A program made the position numbers and the translations under genes. Under the pieces are notes generated by a model. It worked only from the letters and a program-made list of their open reading frames with translations. It was not told the DNA's origin and ran no database searches. DNA of 28,664 bases. Source: Pseudomonadota bacterium. GTDB lineage: Bacteria; Pseudomonadota; Gammaproteobacteria; Burkholderiales; Burkholderiaceae_C. Positions 18,108 through 27,148 of this stretch are shown here, in pieces (the stretch's first letter is position 1; each line of letters begins with the position of its first letter). The DNA lies in the NCBI GenBank assembly GCA_023460715.1, contig JAEWPH010000109.1, positions 1-28,664 on the forward strand, written 5' to 3'.

Positions 18108-18878
18108 ATGACCTCTTCCATTACCGTCATCCAATCGCGCGACAACGCACTCGTCAAGGACTTGCGCCGCCTGGCCCAGGACAGCACGGCGTACCGCAAG
18201 CAGGGGCGTGTGTGGCTGGAGGGCGACCACCTGTGCCGCGCTGCGCTCACGCGGGGTATCCGGCCCGCGATGGCCGTTTTCTCCGAATCCTTCTGGCCCC
18301 AGGCACAGGTTTCTTACGGGCAGGCCGCGGTCAAGAACGTGGTGATCGCCGATGCCCTCATGGCGGACATCAGTGGGCTGGAATCGGCTGCGCCCATGGG
18401 TTTTCTGGTCGATCTGCCCTCCGCGGCCGGCCTGCAGCCTGGGCTGCCCACGGTCGTGCTGGACCGGCTGCAGGATGCGGGCAATGTGGGCTCCATCCTG
18501 CGCAGCGCATCTGCCTTCGGATTCGTGCAGATCGCGGCGGTCAAAGGAACTGCCGCGCTGTGGAGCGCCAAGGTGCTGCGCGCCGGCATGGGCGCACATT
18601 TCGCCCTGCGCATGGTCGAGGGCCTGGCACCCGAGGACTTGCTGGCACTGGAACTGCCGCTGCTGGCCACCAGTTCGCACGAGGGCGACTACCTTCACCA
18701 AGCCGCGTTGCCCTGGCCGTGCGGGTGGGTTCTGGGGCACGAAGGGCAGGGCGTTTCGTCCGAACTGCAGGCGCGCGCTGCGCAGCACATCCGGATCACG
18801 CAGCCGGGAGGCGAGGAGTCTCTGAACGTGGCAGCCGCTGCGGCGATTTGCCTGCACGCCAGCGCAGCTGCGCGCTGA
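18108..18878 (+). CDS. TrmH/SpoU-family RNA 2'-O-methyltransferase
   Basis: 256 residues from the ATG at 18108. The open frame extends further upstream but there overlaps rnhB. Seen: an N-terminal substrate-binding part (residues 1-100, SRDNALVKDLRRLAQ...RVWLEGDHL) and the three SPOUT motifs: DAGNVGSILRSASAFG (residues 123-138) with Asn126 and Arg132, VLGHEGQGVS (208-217), and PGGEESLNVAAAAAI (233-247). These form the trefoil knot that binds S-adenosylmethionine and the dimer interface. The family methylates ribose in tRNA or 23S rRNA; the overall build resembles the RlmB/TsnR group, but the target nucleotide cannot be assigned from sequence. Confidence 0.92.
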   Translation: MTSSITVIQSRDNALVKDLRRLAQDSTAYRKQGRVWLEGDHLCRAALTRGIRPAMAVFSESFWPQAQVSYGQAAVKNVVIADALMADISGLESAAPMGFLVDLPSAAGLQPGLPTVVLDRLQDAGNVGSILRSASAFGFVQIAAVKGTAALWSAKVLRAGMGAHFALRMVEGLAPEDLLALELPLLATSSHEGDYLHQAALPWPCGWVLGHEGQGVSSELQARAAQHIRITQPGGEESLNVAAAAAICLHASAAAR

Positions 18879-18897
18879 CGGAGTCGGTGACGCGGGA

Positions 18898-19701
18898 CTA
18901 CTGATTGCGCAGGAACTGAAGAATGAAGTCGCCCTGGTTGGGGGCGTCCTGCTGCGTGGTGAAGACCAGGCGCTGGCCTTCTGTGCGCAGTTTCATTTCC
19001 GGGCCGAACTGGCACGTCACCTGGCCCATGGCGGCCACCTTGGGCTTGACGGCGGGCGTGCTGCGGCACAGATTGTCCAGCTGAGACGCCACTTCGCCGC
19101 AATAGCCGGCGATGCTCAGCGTCTTGAGCTGGTCTTCGCTGATGGAGTTCCAGTCCACCGTCGTTTTCACCTGGCTGCCGCACGACTCGCTGGCCGTCTG
19201 GTCCGCGCGCTGCAGGGCCTGCGCGGTGGAGGCGATGCGCTTGTCCTTGTCGAATCGCGCCAGCCGGGACTGGACGCCCTCCTTCTCCTGGCGCTGGTAG
19301 GTGGCTTGCAGCGCTGCCGTGTCGAGCGCCTTGCTTTTCTTCTGGTCGTAGGACAGGGCCGTCGCGCCCTGTTGCCCAGGTAGGTAGACCACGTACTGTT
19401 CGCCACCGCCGTACGGACTGGTCTGCTTGTGCACCAGCCCGTAGCTGCGTCCGTCGAGCGTGGTCACGTAAGCCTGTGTCGACGCACCGCGCTGCTCCTG
19501 CTGCCCGAGGAAGACGACCTTGTCGATGGGGTGGTTGACGCCGCTCACCTGCATCAAGGCTTGCTTGCCGTCCTTGCTGGGGGCGAGGACGACCTCCATG
19601 CCCTGTGGACCGCCGAAGACCTGCGGATAGGCGGCCAGGTCGATGGCTGCCGCACCCAAGGAAAAGATGGCACAGGCAATGGCGACGGGTATCTGCTTCA
19701 C
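18898..19701 (-). CDS. Exported protein of unknown function with four mature cysteines
   Basis: 267 residues from a GTG at 19701 with GAGGGA about 5 nt upstream. The frame is open further up, through the terminator at 19816-19851, and that part is rejected. Seen: a signal peptide (KQIPVAIACAIFSLGAAA), mature from about residue 20; an N-terminal beta-rich part (35-120, with VVLAPSKDGKQALMQVSG and DGRSYGLVHKQ); a charged helical linker (125-170); and a C-terminal part with Cys174, Cys201, Cys212 and Cys230, enough for two disulfides. I do not recognise the family. It is likely periplasmic or surface-exposed. It converges on the RNA methyltransferase gene with only 19 bp between the stops. Confidence 0.75.
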   Translation of the reverse strand: MKQIPVAIACAIFSLGAAAIDLAAYPQVFGGPQGMEVVLAPSKDGKQALMQVSGVNHPIDKVVFLGQQEQRGASTQAYVTTLDGRSYGLVHKQTSPYGGGEQYVVYLPGQQGATALSYDQKKSKALDTAALQATYQRQEKEGVQSRLARFDKDKRIASTAQALQRADQTASESCGSQVKTTVDWNSISEDQLKTLSIAGYCGEVASQLDNLCRSTPAVKPKVAAMGQVTCQFGPEMKLRTEGQRLVFTTQQDAPNQGDFILQFLRNQ

Positions 19702-19815
19702 GGTATTCCCTCTGTTGGATGACCGCAGCAGTCTAGCCACTTTGTCCTTGGGATCGCCGCCAGCAGTGGCTACGCAATTGTTGCAACGCGTTGCGGGATG
19801 CGCGATAGTGCCATG

Positions 19816-19851
19816 AAAAAAGCCCTGACTCTTGCGAATCAGGGCTTTTTT
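19816..19851 (-). terminator. Strong intrinsic terminator after tRNA-Thr
   Basis: AAAAAAGCCCTGA (19816-19828) and TCAGGGCTTTTTT (19839-19851) are perfect 13-base complements with a 10-base loop. Read on the minus strand it begins 3 bases after the tRNA CCA end, so it ends the prfB-pepN-fbp-tRNA transcript. By symmetry it can act in both directions. Confidence 0.93.
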
Positions 19852-19854
19852 GTT

Positions 19855-19930
19855 TGGTGCCGGAGAGATGAATCGAACACCCGACCTTCTCATTACGAAT
19901 GAGCTGCTCTACCGACTGAGCTACACCGGC
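19855..19930 (-). tRNA. tRNA-Thr, anticodon CGU
   Basis: 76 bases with an encoded CCA end. Read on the minus strand: acceptor GCCGGTG/CTCCGGC (one U-U mismatch at 6-67), D arm GCTC...GAGC, anticodon arm GCTCA-TTCGTAA-TGAGA with CGT at 34-36 (the 27-43 G-A pair also occurs in the E. coli tRNA-Thr(CGU) as I remember it), and T arm GGGTG-TTCGATT-CATCT. It decodes ACG. It starts 11 bases after the fbp stop codon on the same strand and is followed directly by a terminator. Confidence 0.97.
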
Positions 19931-19940
19931 GAAGACTTGA

Positions 19941-19968
19941 ATTATATACCGGAATGGTAGCTCGTCAC
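19941..19968 (-). promoter_or_regulatory. Probable tRNA-Thr promoter inside the 3' end of fbp
   Basis: On the minus strand GTGACG (19963-19968, 4 of 6 to TTGACA), a 16-base spacer and a perfect TATAAT (19941-19946). The -10 overlaps the fbp TAA stop (19942-19944). Initiation about 7 bases downstream would leave a tRNA leader of only a few bases. Confidence 0.6.
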
Positions 19969-20949
19969 GCGCTCGACTTCATTTTTCGAGCCCAGGATCA
20001 CGCTGACGCGCTCGTGCAATTGCTGGGGCACCACGTCGAGGATGCGTTGGCGTCCGTTGGTGGCGGCACCGCCGGCCTGTTCGACCAGCCAGCCCATCGG
20101 ATTGGCTTCGTACAGCAGGCGCAGCTTGCCGGGCTTGTTCGGCTCGCGCTTGTCCCAGGGGTAGAGGAACACGCCGCCGCGCGTGAGGATGCGGTGCACG
20201 TCGGCCACCATGCTGGCGATCCAGCGCATGTTGAAGTCCTTGCCGCGCGGGCCTTCCTTGCCGGCCAGGCATTCGTCGATGTAGCGCTTGACCGGCTCGT
20301 CCCAGTGGCGCATGTTGCTCATGTTGATGGCGAATTCCTTGGTGTCCTCGGGAATGCGCACGTTCTCCTGCACCAGCACGAAGGAGCCCTGTTCGCGGTC
20401 CAGCGTGAACATGGCCACGCCGTCGCCCACGGTCAGCACCAGCGTGGTCTGCGGGCCGTAGATGCAGTAGCCGGCCGCGACCTGGTTGGCGCCGGCCTGC
20501 AGGAAGTCGTCCGTGGTCACGCCGGGGTGGCCTTCGGGCTTCTTGAGCACGCTGAAGATGGTACCGATGCTCACGTTCACGTCGATGTTGGAGGAGCCGT
20601 CCAGGGGATCGAACAGCAGCAGGTATTCGCCCTGCGGGTAGCGGTTGGGCACCACGTAGATGCCGTCCATTTCCTCGGACGCCATGGCGGCCAGGTGGCC
20701 GCCCCATTCGTTGGCTTCGATCAGCACCTCGTTGGCGATGATGTCCAGCTTCTTCTGCACCTCGCCCTGCACGTTCTCGCTGCTGGCGGTGCCGAGCACA
20801 CCCCCGAGCGCGCCCTTGTTCACGGAAAGGCTGATGCGCTTGCAGGCGCGGGCCACCACCTCGATGAGCAGGCGCAACTGCGGAGGGATGCGGCCATCCT
20901 CGCGTTGCTGTTCGACGAGGTAGCGGGTCAGGCTGATGCGTTCGGTCAT
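19942..20949 (-). CDS. fbp: Class 1 fructose-1,6-bisphosphatase
   Basis: 335 residues (E. coli 332). Seen: the N-terminal [15 protein letters not shown], acidic SEE at residues 91-93, the metal-binding signature [18 protein letters not shown] (residues about 113-130), and [19 protein letters not shown] near the C-terminus. It hydrolyses fructose 1,6-bisphosphate to fructose 6-phosphate, the one-way step of gluconeogenesis. AAGGA lies about 11 nt before the ATG. It is 41 bp after pepN on the same strand and 11 bases before tRNA-Thr, so the tRNA can be produced by read-through as well as from its own promoter. Confidence 0.98.
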   Translation of the reverse strand: MTERISLTRYLVEQQREDGRIPPQLRLLIEVVARACKRISLSVNKGALGGVLGTASSENVQGEVQKKLDIIANEVLIEANEWGGHLAAMASEEMDGIYVVPNRYPQGEYLLLFDPLDGSSNIDVNVSIGTIFSVLKKPEGHPGVTTDDFLQAGANQVAAGYCIYGPQTTLVLTVGDGVAMFTLDREQGSFVLVQENVRIPEDTKEFAINMSNMRHWDEPVKRYIDECLAGKEGPRGKDFNMRWIASMVADVHRILTRGGVFLYPWDKREPNKPGKLRLLYEANPMGWLVEQAGGAATNGRQRILDVVPQQLHERVSVILGSKNEVERVTSYHSGI

Positions 20950-20990
20950 GAACGGGTTCCTTGTGGGATGGTGGGAATCGGTCGGGCCGG

Positions 20991-23702
20991 TCAGTCGGCC
21001 AGTGCGCGGGTGATGACCTCGCGCACGTCGTTGGACAGGTCGGACTTGGCGGCTACGCGGGCGATGGCTTCGCGGGCGGCCGTGCGGTAGGGCTCGGCCA
21101 GCTTCTTCCAGCGGTCGAGCGCGCGCGCCAGGCGGGCGGCGACCTGCGGATTGATGGCGTCCAGCTCCAGAACGCGGTCGGCCCAGAACACATAGCCGGC
21201 CGCGTCCGTGCGGTGGAAGCCACCCGGGTTGGCGTTGCAGTAGCTGAAGATCACGCTGCGCGCCCGGTTGGGGTTGCGGATGCTGAAGTCGGCATGCTTC
21301 ATCAGCTGCTTGACCGCGGGCAGCACGTCGCCGCCGCGGTCGGGCGTGCCGGCCTGCAGCGCGAACCACTTGTCCAGCACCAGGGCGTCGTCCTTGAACA
21401 GCGCGTGGAAGCGTGCCAGGGCCGGCTGCGCCAGGTCGTGGCCGCTGGTCACCAGGGCGGTCAGCGCGTTGAAGCGGTCCGTCATGTTGCCGGCGTCCTT
21501 GAAACGCTGGTAGGCCTTGCCGGGCCAGACCGTGTCGCCCGACGGGCGCGCCGCCAGGCACAGCATGCCGAGCGCCATGCCGGCCAGGGCGCGTCGGCCG
21601 GCCGAGATGGCGTCGGGCCGATAGGCCCCGGTGTCGTGGTGCTGCTCCCAGGCCCAGGCCCAGTCGGCTTGCAGTGCCGTGGCCAGTTGCGCGCGCAAGG
21701 CTTCTCGCACGGCGTGGATGCGCTGAGGGTCCACCACGTCGAGCTGCTCGGCGATGTAGCCTTCGGAGGGCAGGGTCAGGACCAGTTCCTTGAAGGCAGC
21801 GTCCAGCGTCGGGTGGCGCAGCACATCGCGCATCGCGGCCACGAAGCGCTCCGGCAGGAGGTTATGGTCGATTTGGCCGCCAGCGCCCACAGTGATTGCG
21901 CTGTCAGCTATTGCATTGATAGCAATGCGCAGGGCCAGGCGCTGGCCGGCCTCCCAGCGGTTGAAGGCGTCGGTGTCGTGCGCCAGCAGGGTGAGCAGGG
22001 CGTCGTCGCTGTAGTCGATGTCCAGCAGCACCGGCGCGCTGAAGCCGCGCAGCAGCGACGGCACGGGCGGCTCGTCCACGTTCACGAAGGTGAAGGTGTG
22101 CTGGGCATCGGTCAGCACCACGGTGCGGTCCGCTGCGCCGGCGGTGGCTTCGCCGTCGAGCTGCAACGGCAGCGGCCGGCCGCTTTCGCCCAGCAGGCCC
22201 AGCGCGACCGGAATCACGAAGGGCTCCTTGGTGGGCTGGCCGGGCGTGGGGGCGCAGCTCTGGGCCAGCGTCAGCGTGTAGGTGCGGGCGGCGGCGTCGT
22301 ACGTGCCGGTGGCCTGTACTCGCGGCGTACCGGCCTGGGCGTACCAGCGCTTGAACTGCGGCAGCAGGCGGGCCAGATCGCTGTCGGGATTGGCGTCGGC
22401 GATGGCCTGGGCAAAATCGTCGCAGGTCACTGCCTGGCCGTCATGGCGCTCGAAGTACAGCTTCATGCCCTGGGCGAAACCTTCGCGGCCCACCAGGGTC
22501 TGCTGCATGCGCACCACTTCCGAGCCCTTCTCGTAGATGGTGACGGTGTAGAAGTTGTTGATCTCGACGTAGCTGTCGGGCCGCACGGGGTGGGCCATCG
22601 GACCGGCGTCTTCCGGGAACTGCACGGTGCGCAGCACGCGCACGTCTTCGATGCGCTTGACCGCGCGGGCGGATGCGCCGCCCGACAGGTCCTGGCTGAA
22701 CTCCTGGTCGCGGAAGACCGTGAGGCCTTCCTTCAGCGACAGCTGGAACCAGTCGCGGCAGGTGACGCGGTTGCCGGTCCAGTTGTGGAAGTACTCGTGG
22801 CCGACCACCGATTCGATGTTGGCGAAGTCCACGTCCGTGGCCGTCGCCTGGCTGGCCAGAACGTACCTCGTGTTGAAGATGTTCAGGCCCTTGTTCTCCA
22901 TGGCGCCCATGTTGAAGTCGCTGGTGGCGACGATCATGAAGCGCTCCAGATCCAGCGGCAGGCCGAAGCGCGCTTCGTCCCAGGCGATGCTGGCCATGAG
23001 GGAGTTCATCGCGTGCTCGGTCTTCTCCAGATCGCCCGGGCGCACGTAGATCTGCAGCAGATGGTCGTTGCCGCTGCGCGCGCGGATGCGCTGCTCGCGT
23101 GCCACCAGCTTGCCGGCCACCAGGGCGAACAGGTAGCAGGGCTTCTTGTGGGGATCCTGCCAGCGCGCGAAGTGGCGGCCGCCGTCCAGCTCGCCCTGCT
23201 CGATCAGGTTGCCGTTGGACAGCAGCACCGGGTACTGGGCCTTGTCGGCGCGCAGCAGCACGGTGTAGCTGGCCATCACATCGGGCCGGTCCAGGAAGTA
23301 GGTGATGCGGCGGAAGCCCTCGGCCTCGCACTGCGTGAAGAACGTGCCCTGGCTCACATACAGGCCCGACAGCTGCGTGTTCTTTTCGGGGCAGCAGGTG
23401 GTGAAGATCTCCAGGTCGAAGGGCGCGTCATCCTCCGGCAGGTTCTCCAGCACCAGGCAGCGGCCTTCCATCTTGAACGACGTGCCGGCGCCGTTGACCA
23501 GCACGCGTGCCAGGTTCAGCTCGTCGCCGTCCAGGCGCAGCGGGGCGGCCGGCACGGCGGTGTTGCGGCGCACGCGCATCTTGTTGAGCACGCGGGTCTT
23601 GGCCGGGTCCAGGTCGAACGTGAGATCCACCGTGTCGATCCAGTACGCCGGGGCAGCGTAGTCGGCGCGGTGGATGGCCGTGGCTTGTCCTTCTCGCATC
23701 AT
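20991..23702 (-). CDS. pepN: Aminopeptidase N (M1 family)
   Basis: 903 residues (E. coli 870). Seen: the exopeptidase motif GAMEN at residues 266-270, zinc site HEYFH at 302-306 with third ligand Glu325, and the catalytic Tyr390 in [11 protein letters not shown]-terminal helical domain follows (from about 560). It removes N-terminal residues from peptides in the cytosol and is a main bacterial aminopeptidase. Odd: residues about 593-612 ([20 protein letters not shown]) are encoded by an in-frame copy of the short repeat and use codons rare in the neighbourhood (ATA, GCA, ACT, GCT). This lies in a stretch that is a few residues longer than in E. coli. The start has two tandem ATGs. It is 24 bp after prfB. 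Confidence 0.97.
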   Translation of the reverse strand: MMREGQATAIHRADYAAPAYWIDTVDLTFDLDPAKTRVLNKMRVRRNTAVPAAPLRLDGDELNLARVLVNGAGTSFKMEGRCLVLENLPEDDAPFDLEIFTTCCPEKNTQLSGLYVSQGTFFTQCEAEGFRRITYFLDRPDVMASYTVLLRADKAQYPVLLSNGNLIEQGELDGGRHFARWQDPHKKPCYLFALVAGKLVAREQRIRARSGNDHLLQIYVRPGDLEKTEHAMNSLMASIAWDEARFGLPLDLERFMIVATSDFNMGAMENKGLNIFNTRYVLASQATATDVDFANIESVVGHEYFHNWTGNRVTCRDWFQLSLKEGLTVFRDQEFSQDLSGGASARAVKRIEDVRVLRTVQFPEDAGPMAHPVRPDSYVEINNFYTVTIYEKGSEVVRMQQTLVGREGFAQGMKLYFERHDGQAVTCDDFAQAIADANPDSDLARLLPQFKRWYAQAGTPRVQATGTYDAAARTYTLTLAQSCAPTPGQPTKEPFVIPVALGLLGESGRPLPLQLDGEATAGAADRTVVLTDAQHTFTFVNVDEPPVPSLLRGFSAPVLLDIDYSDDALLTLLAHDTDAFNRWEAGQRLALRIAINAIADSAITVGAGGQIDHNLLPERFVAAMRDVLRHPTLDAAFKELVLTLPSEGYIAEQLDVVDPQRIHAVREALRAQLATALQADWAWAWEQHHDTGAYRPDAISAGRRALAGMALGMLCLAARPSGDTVWPGKAYQRFKDAGNMTDRFNALTALVTSGHDLAQPALARFHALFKDDALVLDKWFALQAGTPDRGGDVLPAVKQLMKHADFSIRNPNRARSVIFSYCNANPGGFHRTDAAGYVFWADRVLELDAINPQVAARLARALDRWKKLAEPYRTAAREAIARVAAKSDLSNDVREVITRALAD
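21868..21921 (-). repeat. Short interspersed repeat, copy C, in frame inside pepN
   Basis: On the plus strand CAGCGC at 21881-21886, 11 bases, GCGC at 21898-21901, 3 bases, CAGCTAT at 21905-21911: the same spacing as copy D at 27300-27361, with GGCC and AT-rich tails also in register. It keeps the pepN frame open and adds low-GC3 codons. The inner hairpin arms have decayed to GCGC/GCGC, so it is not recent. Confidence 0.65.
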
Positions 23703-23726
23703 GGCTTGGGGCTTTCCGGGCGCGTC

Positions 23727-24831
23727 TTACACGCCCTGCTTGAGGGAGGCTTCGATGAAGGCGTCGAGGTCGCCGTCCAGCACCTTCTGGGTGGCGGAGA
23801 TCTCGACGTTGGTGCGCAGGTCCTTGATACGGCTGTTGTCCAGCACGTAGCTGCGGATCTGGTGGCCCCAGCCCACATCGGTCTTGGTGTCTTCCAGCTT
23901 CTGCTGTTCTTCCTGGCGCTTGCGCATCTCGTAGTCGTACAGGCGCGAGCGCAGGCGCTGCCAGGCCACGTCACGGTTGCTGTGCTGGCTGCGGCCGTCC
24001 TGGCACTGCACGACGATGCCGGTCGGGATGTGCGTCAGGCGCACGGCCGAGTCGGTCTTGTTGATGTGCTGGCCGCCGGCGCCGGAGGCGCGGTAGGTGT
24101 CGGTGCGCACGTCCGCCGGGTTGATGTTGATCTCGATGGAGTCGTCGATCTCGGGGTAGACGAAGAGCGAGGCGAACGAGGTGTGGCGGCCGCCGGACGA
24201 GTCGAACGGGCTCTTGCGCACCAGGCGGTGCACACCGGTTTCGGTGCGCAGCAGGCCGTAGGCGTATTCGCCCTCGATCTTGATCGTGGCGCTCTTGATG
24301 CCGGCCACGTCGCCCGGGGTTTCCTCCTCGACCGTGGTCTTGAAGCCCTTGCGCTCGGCGTATTTCAGGTACTGGCGCAGCAGCATGCTGGCCCAGTCGC
24401 AGGCCTCGGTGCCGCCGGCGCCGGCCTGGATGTCGACGAAGCAGTTCAGCGGATCGGCCTCGTTGCTGAACATGCGGCGGAATTCCAGCTCTTCGATCAG
24501 CGGGCGCAGCTTGGCGGTCTCGGCCTCGATGGTCTCCAGGCCCGCTTCATCGCCTTCTTCCTTGCTCATCTCGTACAGCTCGGCGTTGTCGGCCAGCTCG
24601 CGGGTGAGCTTGTCCAGCGTGACGACCACGCTGGAGAGCGACTTCTGTTCCTTGCCCAGTTCCTGGGCCTTCTTGGGGTCGTTCCAGACGGAAGGATCTT
24701 CGAGGGAGGCGTTTACCGTGCGCAGGCGTTCGAATTTGGCATCGAAGTCAAAGATACCTCCGTAACTCTTGCGTGCGCAGAGCCAGGTCTTCGAGGGTGG
24801 TGCCGATGAGGTTGATGCGTTCTGCGTCCAT
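23727..24831 (-). CDS. prfB: Peptide chain release factor 2 (programmed +1 frameshift)
   Basis: The first part runs from the ATG at 24831 for 27 codons to an in-frame TGA (24748-24750). After a +1 shift the second part reads 340 codons to 23727, giving 367 residues (E. coli 365). Seen: the stop-codon-reading SPF tripeptide at residues 207-209 and GGQ at 252-254 in [13 protein letters not shown]; Ala248 stands where E. coli K-12 has Thr246. RF2 releases peptides at UGA and UAA, and the internal UGA makes its synthesis self-limiting. AGGA lies about 8 nt before the start. The gene leads the prfB-pepN-fbp-tRNA-Thr series. Confidence 0.97.
24747..24761 (-). promoter_or_regulatory. RF2 programmed frameshift site
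   Basis: On the minus strand GGAGG (24757-24761), TAT, CTT TGA C (24747-24753). This is the classical arrangement of a Shine-Dalgarno-like stimulator three bases before CTT, an in-frame TGA, and C as the following base. Low RF2 lets the ribosome slip from CUU to UUU and read GAC next. Confidence 0.95.
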
Positions 24832-24943
24832 GGTGCGTGTCCTGTGTTCTTGGGAAGTAACCGGCGATTTTCTCATGCGGTGGGGCAGGGCGGACCAATG
24901 CCCTGTGCCGGCGCTCGCTGCCGGCTCGTTCACGCCGGGTTTT

Positions 24944-24995
24944 GTCAAAAATAATAGCGCAAGGACAAGCAGGAAAGAGCGCTGGCGGCCCGTGG
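24944..24995 (+). repeat. Short interspersed repeat, copy E (diverged middle)
   Basis: TCAAAAATAATAG at the left and GCGCTGGCGGCC (24979-24990) at the right have exactly the same separation as in the well-kept copy D (25 bases from ATAG to GCGCTGG), while the middle has diverged. It lies between the hydrolase stop (25009) and the prfB start. Confidence 0.5.
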
Positions 24996-25008
24996 GCTGC
25001 CAGCCGGT

Positions 25009-25935
25009 TCAAGGCGTGGCGGACAGGAATTCCTCGATCAGCGCGGCCACCGCCTGCGGCTGGTCGTGGTGCAGCATGTGGCCGGCGTCCTGCACGATGG
25101 CCGTGCGGCAGTCGGGCACGTGCTGCAGGCGCTCGTGGTAGTCGGCCAGGGTGTACTGGCCCTTGAACCATTGGCCCAGGCTGTCGTCGCTGGCTTCGAC
25201 GGCCAGCACCGGTGCGGCGATGCGGGCGTAGAGCGCCAGCGTCTCGTCGGCGCGGTAGATGTGGGGACGCACGATCTTGTGGGCCGCGTCGCCCAGCACC
25301 TGCCACTGTCCGTCCGCGTCGGGCCGCGCCCACTGCGTGGCCAGCCAGGCGGCCTTGTCGGCGGGCAGGCGGGGGTTGGTCTTCATCAGGCGCTGCGCCA
25401 CGCCGTCGGCGCTGCCGTAGCTCTTCAGAGCCTTCTCGCCGCGCTGGTATTGGCGCAGTTCGTCCAGCCACTGGGCGTAGCGGTCCGGCGCCTTGGCGGC
25501 CGGCACGTCGGGCATGCCGAAGCCCTCCAGATCGACCAGCCGGCAGATGCGGCCCGGACGCACGCCGGCATAGGTCATCACCACGTTGCCGCCCATGCTG
25601 TGGCCTACCAAATCCACGCTCTGGCCGGGCGCGTAGTGGTCCAGCAGATGGTCCAGGTCGGCCAGGTAGTCGGAGAGCTCGTAGTGGTCGCACGGCGCGC
25701 CGGGCATGGTGAGCCCGAAGCCGCGCCAGTCGGGCGCCAGGATGAGGCGGTTGGCGGCGAAGGCCTCGGACAGCGCGTCGACCACGAACTGGTAGGAGGC
25801 GCCCACGTCCATCCACCCATGCATCAGCACCAGCGGCACGCTGCCGGGTGTGGGCGTGCCCCAGAGGCGGACGTGGTAGCTGAGCGTGCGGATGGGAACG
25901 AATTCGGAGCGGAAGGCGCGAAGGGGCTGGTACAT
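25009..25935 (-). CDS. Alpha/beta hydrolase
   Basis: 308 residues from the ATG at 25935. The frame stays open upstream through the tas gene on the other strand, and that part is rejected. Seen: oxyanion-hole motif HGW at residues 39-41, nucleophile elbow GHSMGG with Ser113, a likely acid at Asp250 (VEASDD) and His286 (AGHMLHHDQP), plus a helical cap region (about 140-230). The build fits the esterase / epoxide-hydrolase-like branch, but Ser as nucleophile points to an esterase or lipase-type reaction. The substrate is unknown and there is no signal peptide. It diverges from tas over a 150-bp region. GGAATAAT just before the ATG could be a -10 for a nearly leaderless mRNA, which is speculative. 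Confidence 0.88.
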   Translation of the reverse strand: MYQPLRAFRSEFVPIRTLSYHVRLWGTPTPGSVPLVLMHGWMDVGASYQFVVDALSEAFAANRLILAPDWRGFGLTMPGAPCDHYELSDYLADLDHLLDHYAPGQSVDLVGHSMGGNVVMTYAGVRPGRICRLVDLEGFGMPDVPAAKAPDRYAQWLDELRQYQRGEKALKSYGSADGVAQRLMKTNPRLPADKAAWLATQWARPDADGQWQVLGDAAHKIVRPHIYRADETLALYARIAAPVLAVEASDDSLGQWFKGQYTLADYHERLQHVPDCRTAIVQDAGHMLHHDQPQAVAALIEEFLSATP

Positions 25936-26085
25936 GCGCGCGATTATTCCGGAGCGCCGGGCCGCCGCCTGGCCCGGGGGCGACAGCCGGTGCCTGCCGC
26001 GCCCGCGGCCCCCGTCTGCGGGCGCCTGCAGCCTTTGCCGGCACGCCGTAAACTGCCCCGCTTGTCCATCCATGAGCCGCACTGC

Positions 26086-27147
26086 ATGAACACGATTTTG
26101 CTGGGCCAGAGCGATCTGCGCGTCACCCCCATCTGCCTGGGCACCATGACCTTTGGCGAGCAGGTGAACGAGGCGGATGCGCACGCCATCCTCGACCGCG
26201 CGCTGGAGCGTGGCGTCAATTTCCTCGACACGGCAGAGATGTACGCCGTGCCGGCCCGCGCCGAAACCTATGGCGCCACCGAGACCATCATTGGCCGCTG
26301 GTTTGCCAAGCACCCCGGCGTGCGCCAGAAGGTGGTGCTGGCCAGCAAGGTGGCCGGCCCGTCGCGCGGCATGCCCTGGGTGCGCGAAGGCAAGGGCATG
26401 ACGGCGGCCGACATCGTGGCCTCGTGCGACGCCAGCCTGAAGCGCCTGCAGACCGACGTGATCGACCTCTACCAGATCCACTGGCCCGAGCGGCACGTGC
26501 CGGCCTTCGGCGCGCTGTACTACGACCCGGCCAAGGAGACCTCGCAGACGCCGATCCGCGAGCAACTGGACGCGCTGGCCGGGCTGTTGAAGGCCGGCAA
26601 GGTGCGCCACGTGGGCCTGTCCAACGAGACGCCCTGGGGCGTGCATGAGTTCGTGCGCCTGGCCGAGCAGCACGGCCTGCCGCGGGTGGCCAGTGTGCAG
26701 AACCCGTACTGCCTGATCAACCGCAGCTGGGAAAACGGCATGGACGAGAGCTGCCACCGGCTGGACGTGGGCCTGCTGGCGTATTCGCCGCTAGCCTTTG
26801 GCCTGCTGACGGGCAAGTTCGACGACCACGCACCCACCGACCCGGGCGCGCCGCAGGCTGCCCGCATTGCGCGCTACGAATCGGTGCGCAAGCAGCGCTG
26901 GGGCCGGCCCGAATCGCTGGTGGCTGCCCGCCGCTACAACCAGCTCGCGCGCGACCATGGCCTTACGCCCACCCAGCTGGCGCTGGCGTTCTGCTACCAG
27001 AACTGGCGTGTGGCCAGCACCATCATCGGCGTGACCTCCCTGGCCCAGCTGGACGAGGACCTGGACGCCTGGGGCACGGCGCTGTCGCCGGAACTGCTGG
27101 CGCAGATCGACGCGATCCGGTGGGAGTTGCGGGATCCGGCGCAGTAA
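26086..27147 (+). CDS. tas: Tas-type NADP(H)-dependent aldo/keto reductase
   Basis: 353 residues (E. coli Tas 346) from the ATG at 26086. Seen: LGTMTFGEQVNEADAH, FLDTAEMYAVPARAET, ASKVAGPSRGM, LKRLQTDVIDLYQIHWP, GLSNETPWGV and QNPYCLINRSWE, a near line-by-line match to the Tas subgroup. The catalytic tetrad is Asp48, Tyr53, Lys88 and His132. The family reduces aldehydes or ketones with NADPH in the cytosol; the natural substrate of Tas is not settled. It is followed immediately by a structured repeat region that may end or stabilise its mRNA. Confidence 0.93.
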   Translation: MNTILLGQSDLRVTPICLGTMTFGEQVNEADAHAILDRALERGVNFLDTAEMYAVPARAETYGATETIIGRWFAKHPGVRQKVVLASKVAGPSRGMPWVREGKGMTAADIVASCDASLKRLQTDVIDLYQIHWPERHVPAFGALYYDPAKETSQTPIREQLDALAGLLKAGKVRHVGLSNETPWGVHEFVRLAEQHGLPRVASVQNPYCLINRSWENGMDESCHRLDVGLLAYSPLAFGLLTGKFDDHAPTDPGAPQAARIARYESVRKQRWGRPESLVAARRYNQLARDHGLTPTQLALAFCYQNWRVASTIIGVTSLAQLDEDLDAWGTALSPELLAQIDAIRWELRDPAQ

Positions 27148-27148
27148 A

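Noticed and set aside
20961..24809. An uninterrupted 1282-codon plus-strand frame opposite fbp, pepN and prfB
   Set aside because: All three minus-strand genes have full motif support. The antisense frame has a His/Gln/Val/Gly/Ala-rich composition typical of the complement of high-GC3 coding DNA, and no recognisable domain.
23727..24831. prfB as a frameshifted pseudogene
   Set aside because: The shift occurs exactly at the conserved RF2 recoding site, and the joined protein has normal length with intact SPF and GGQ motifs.
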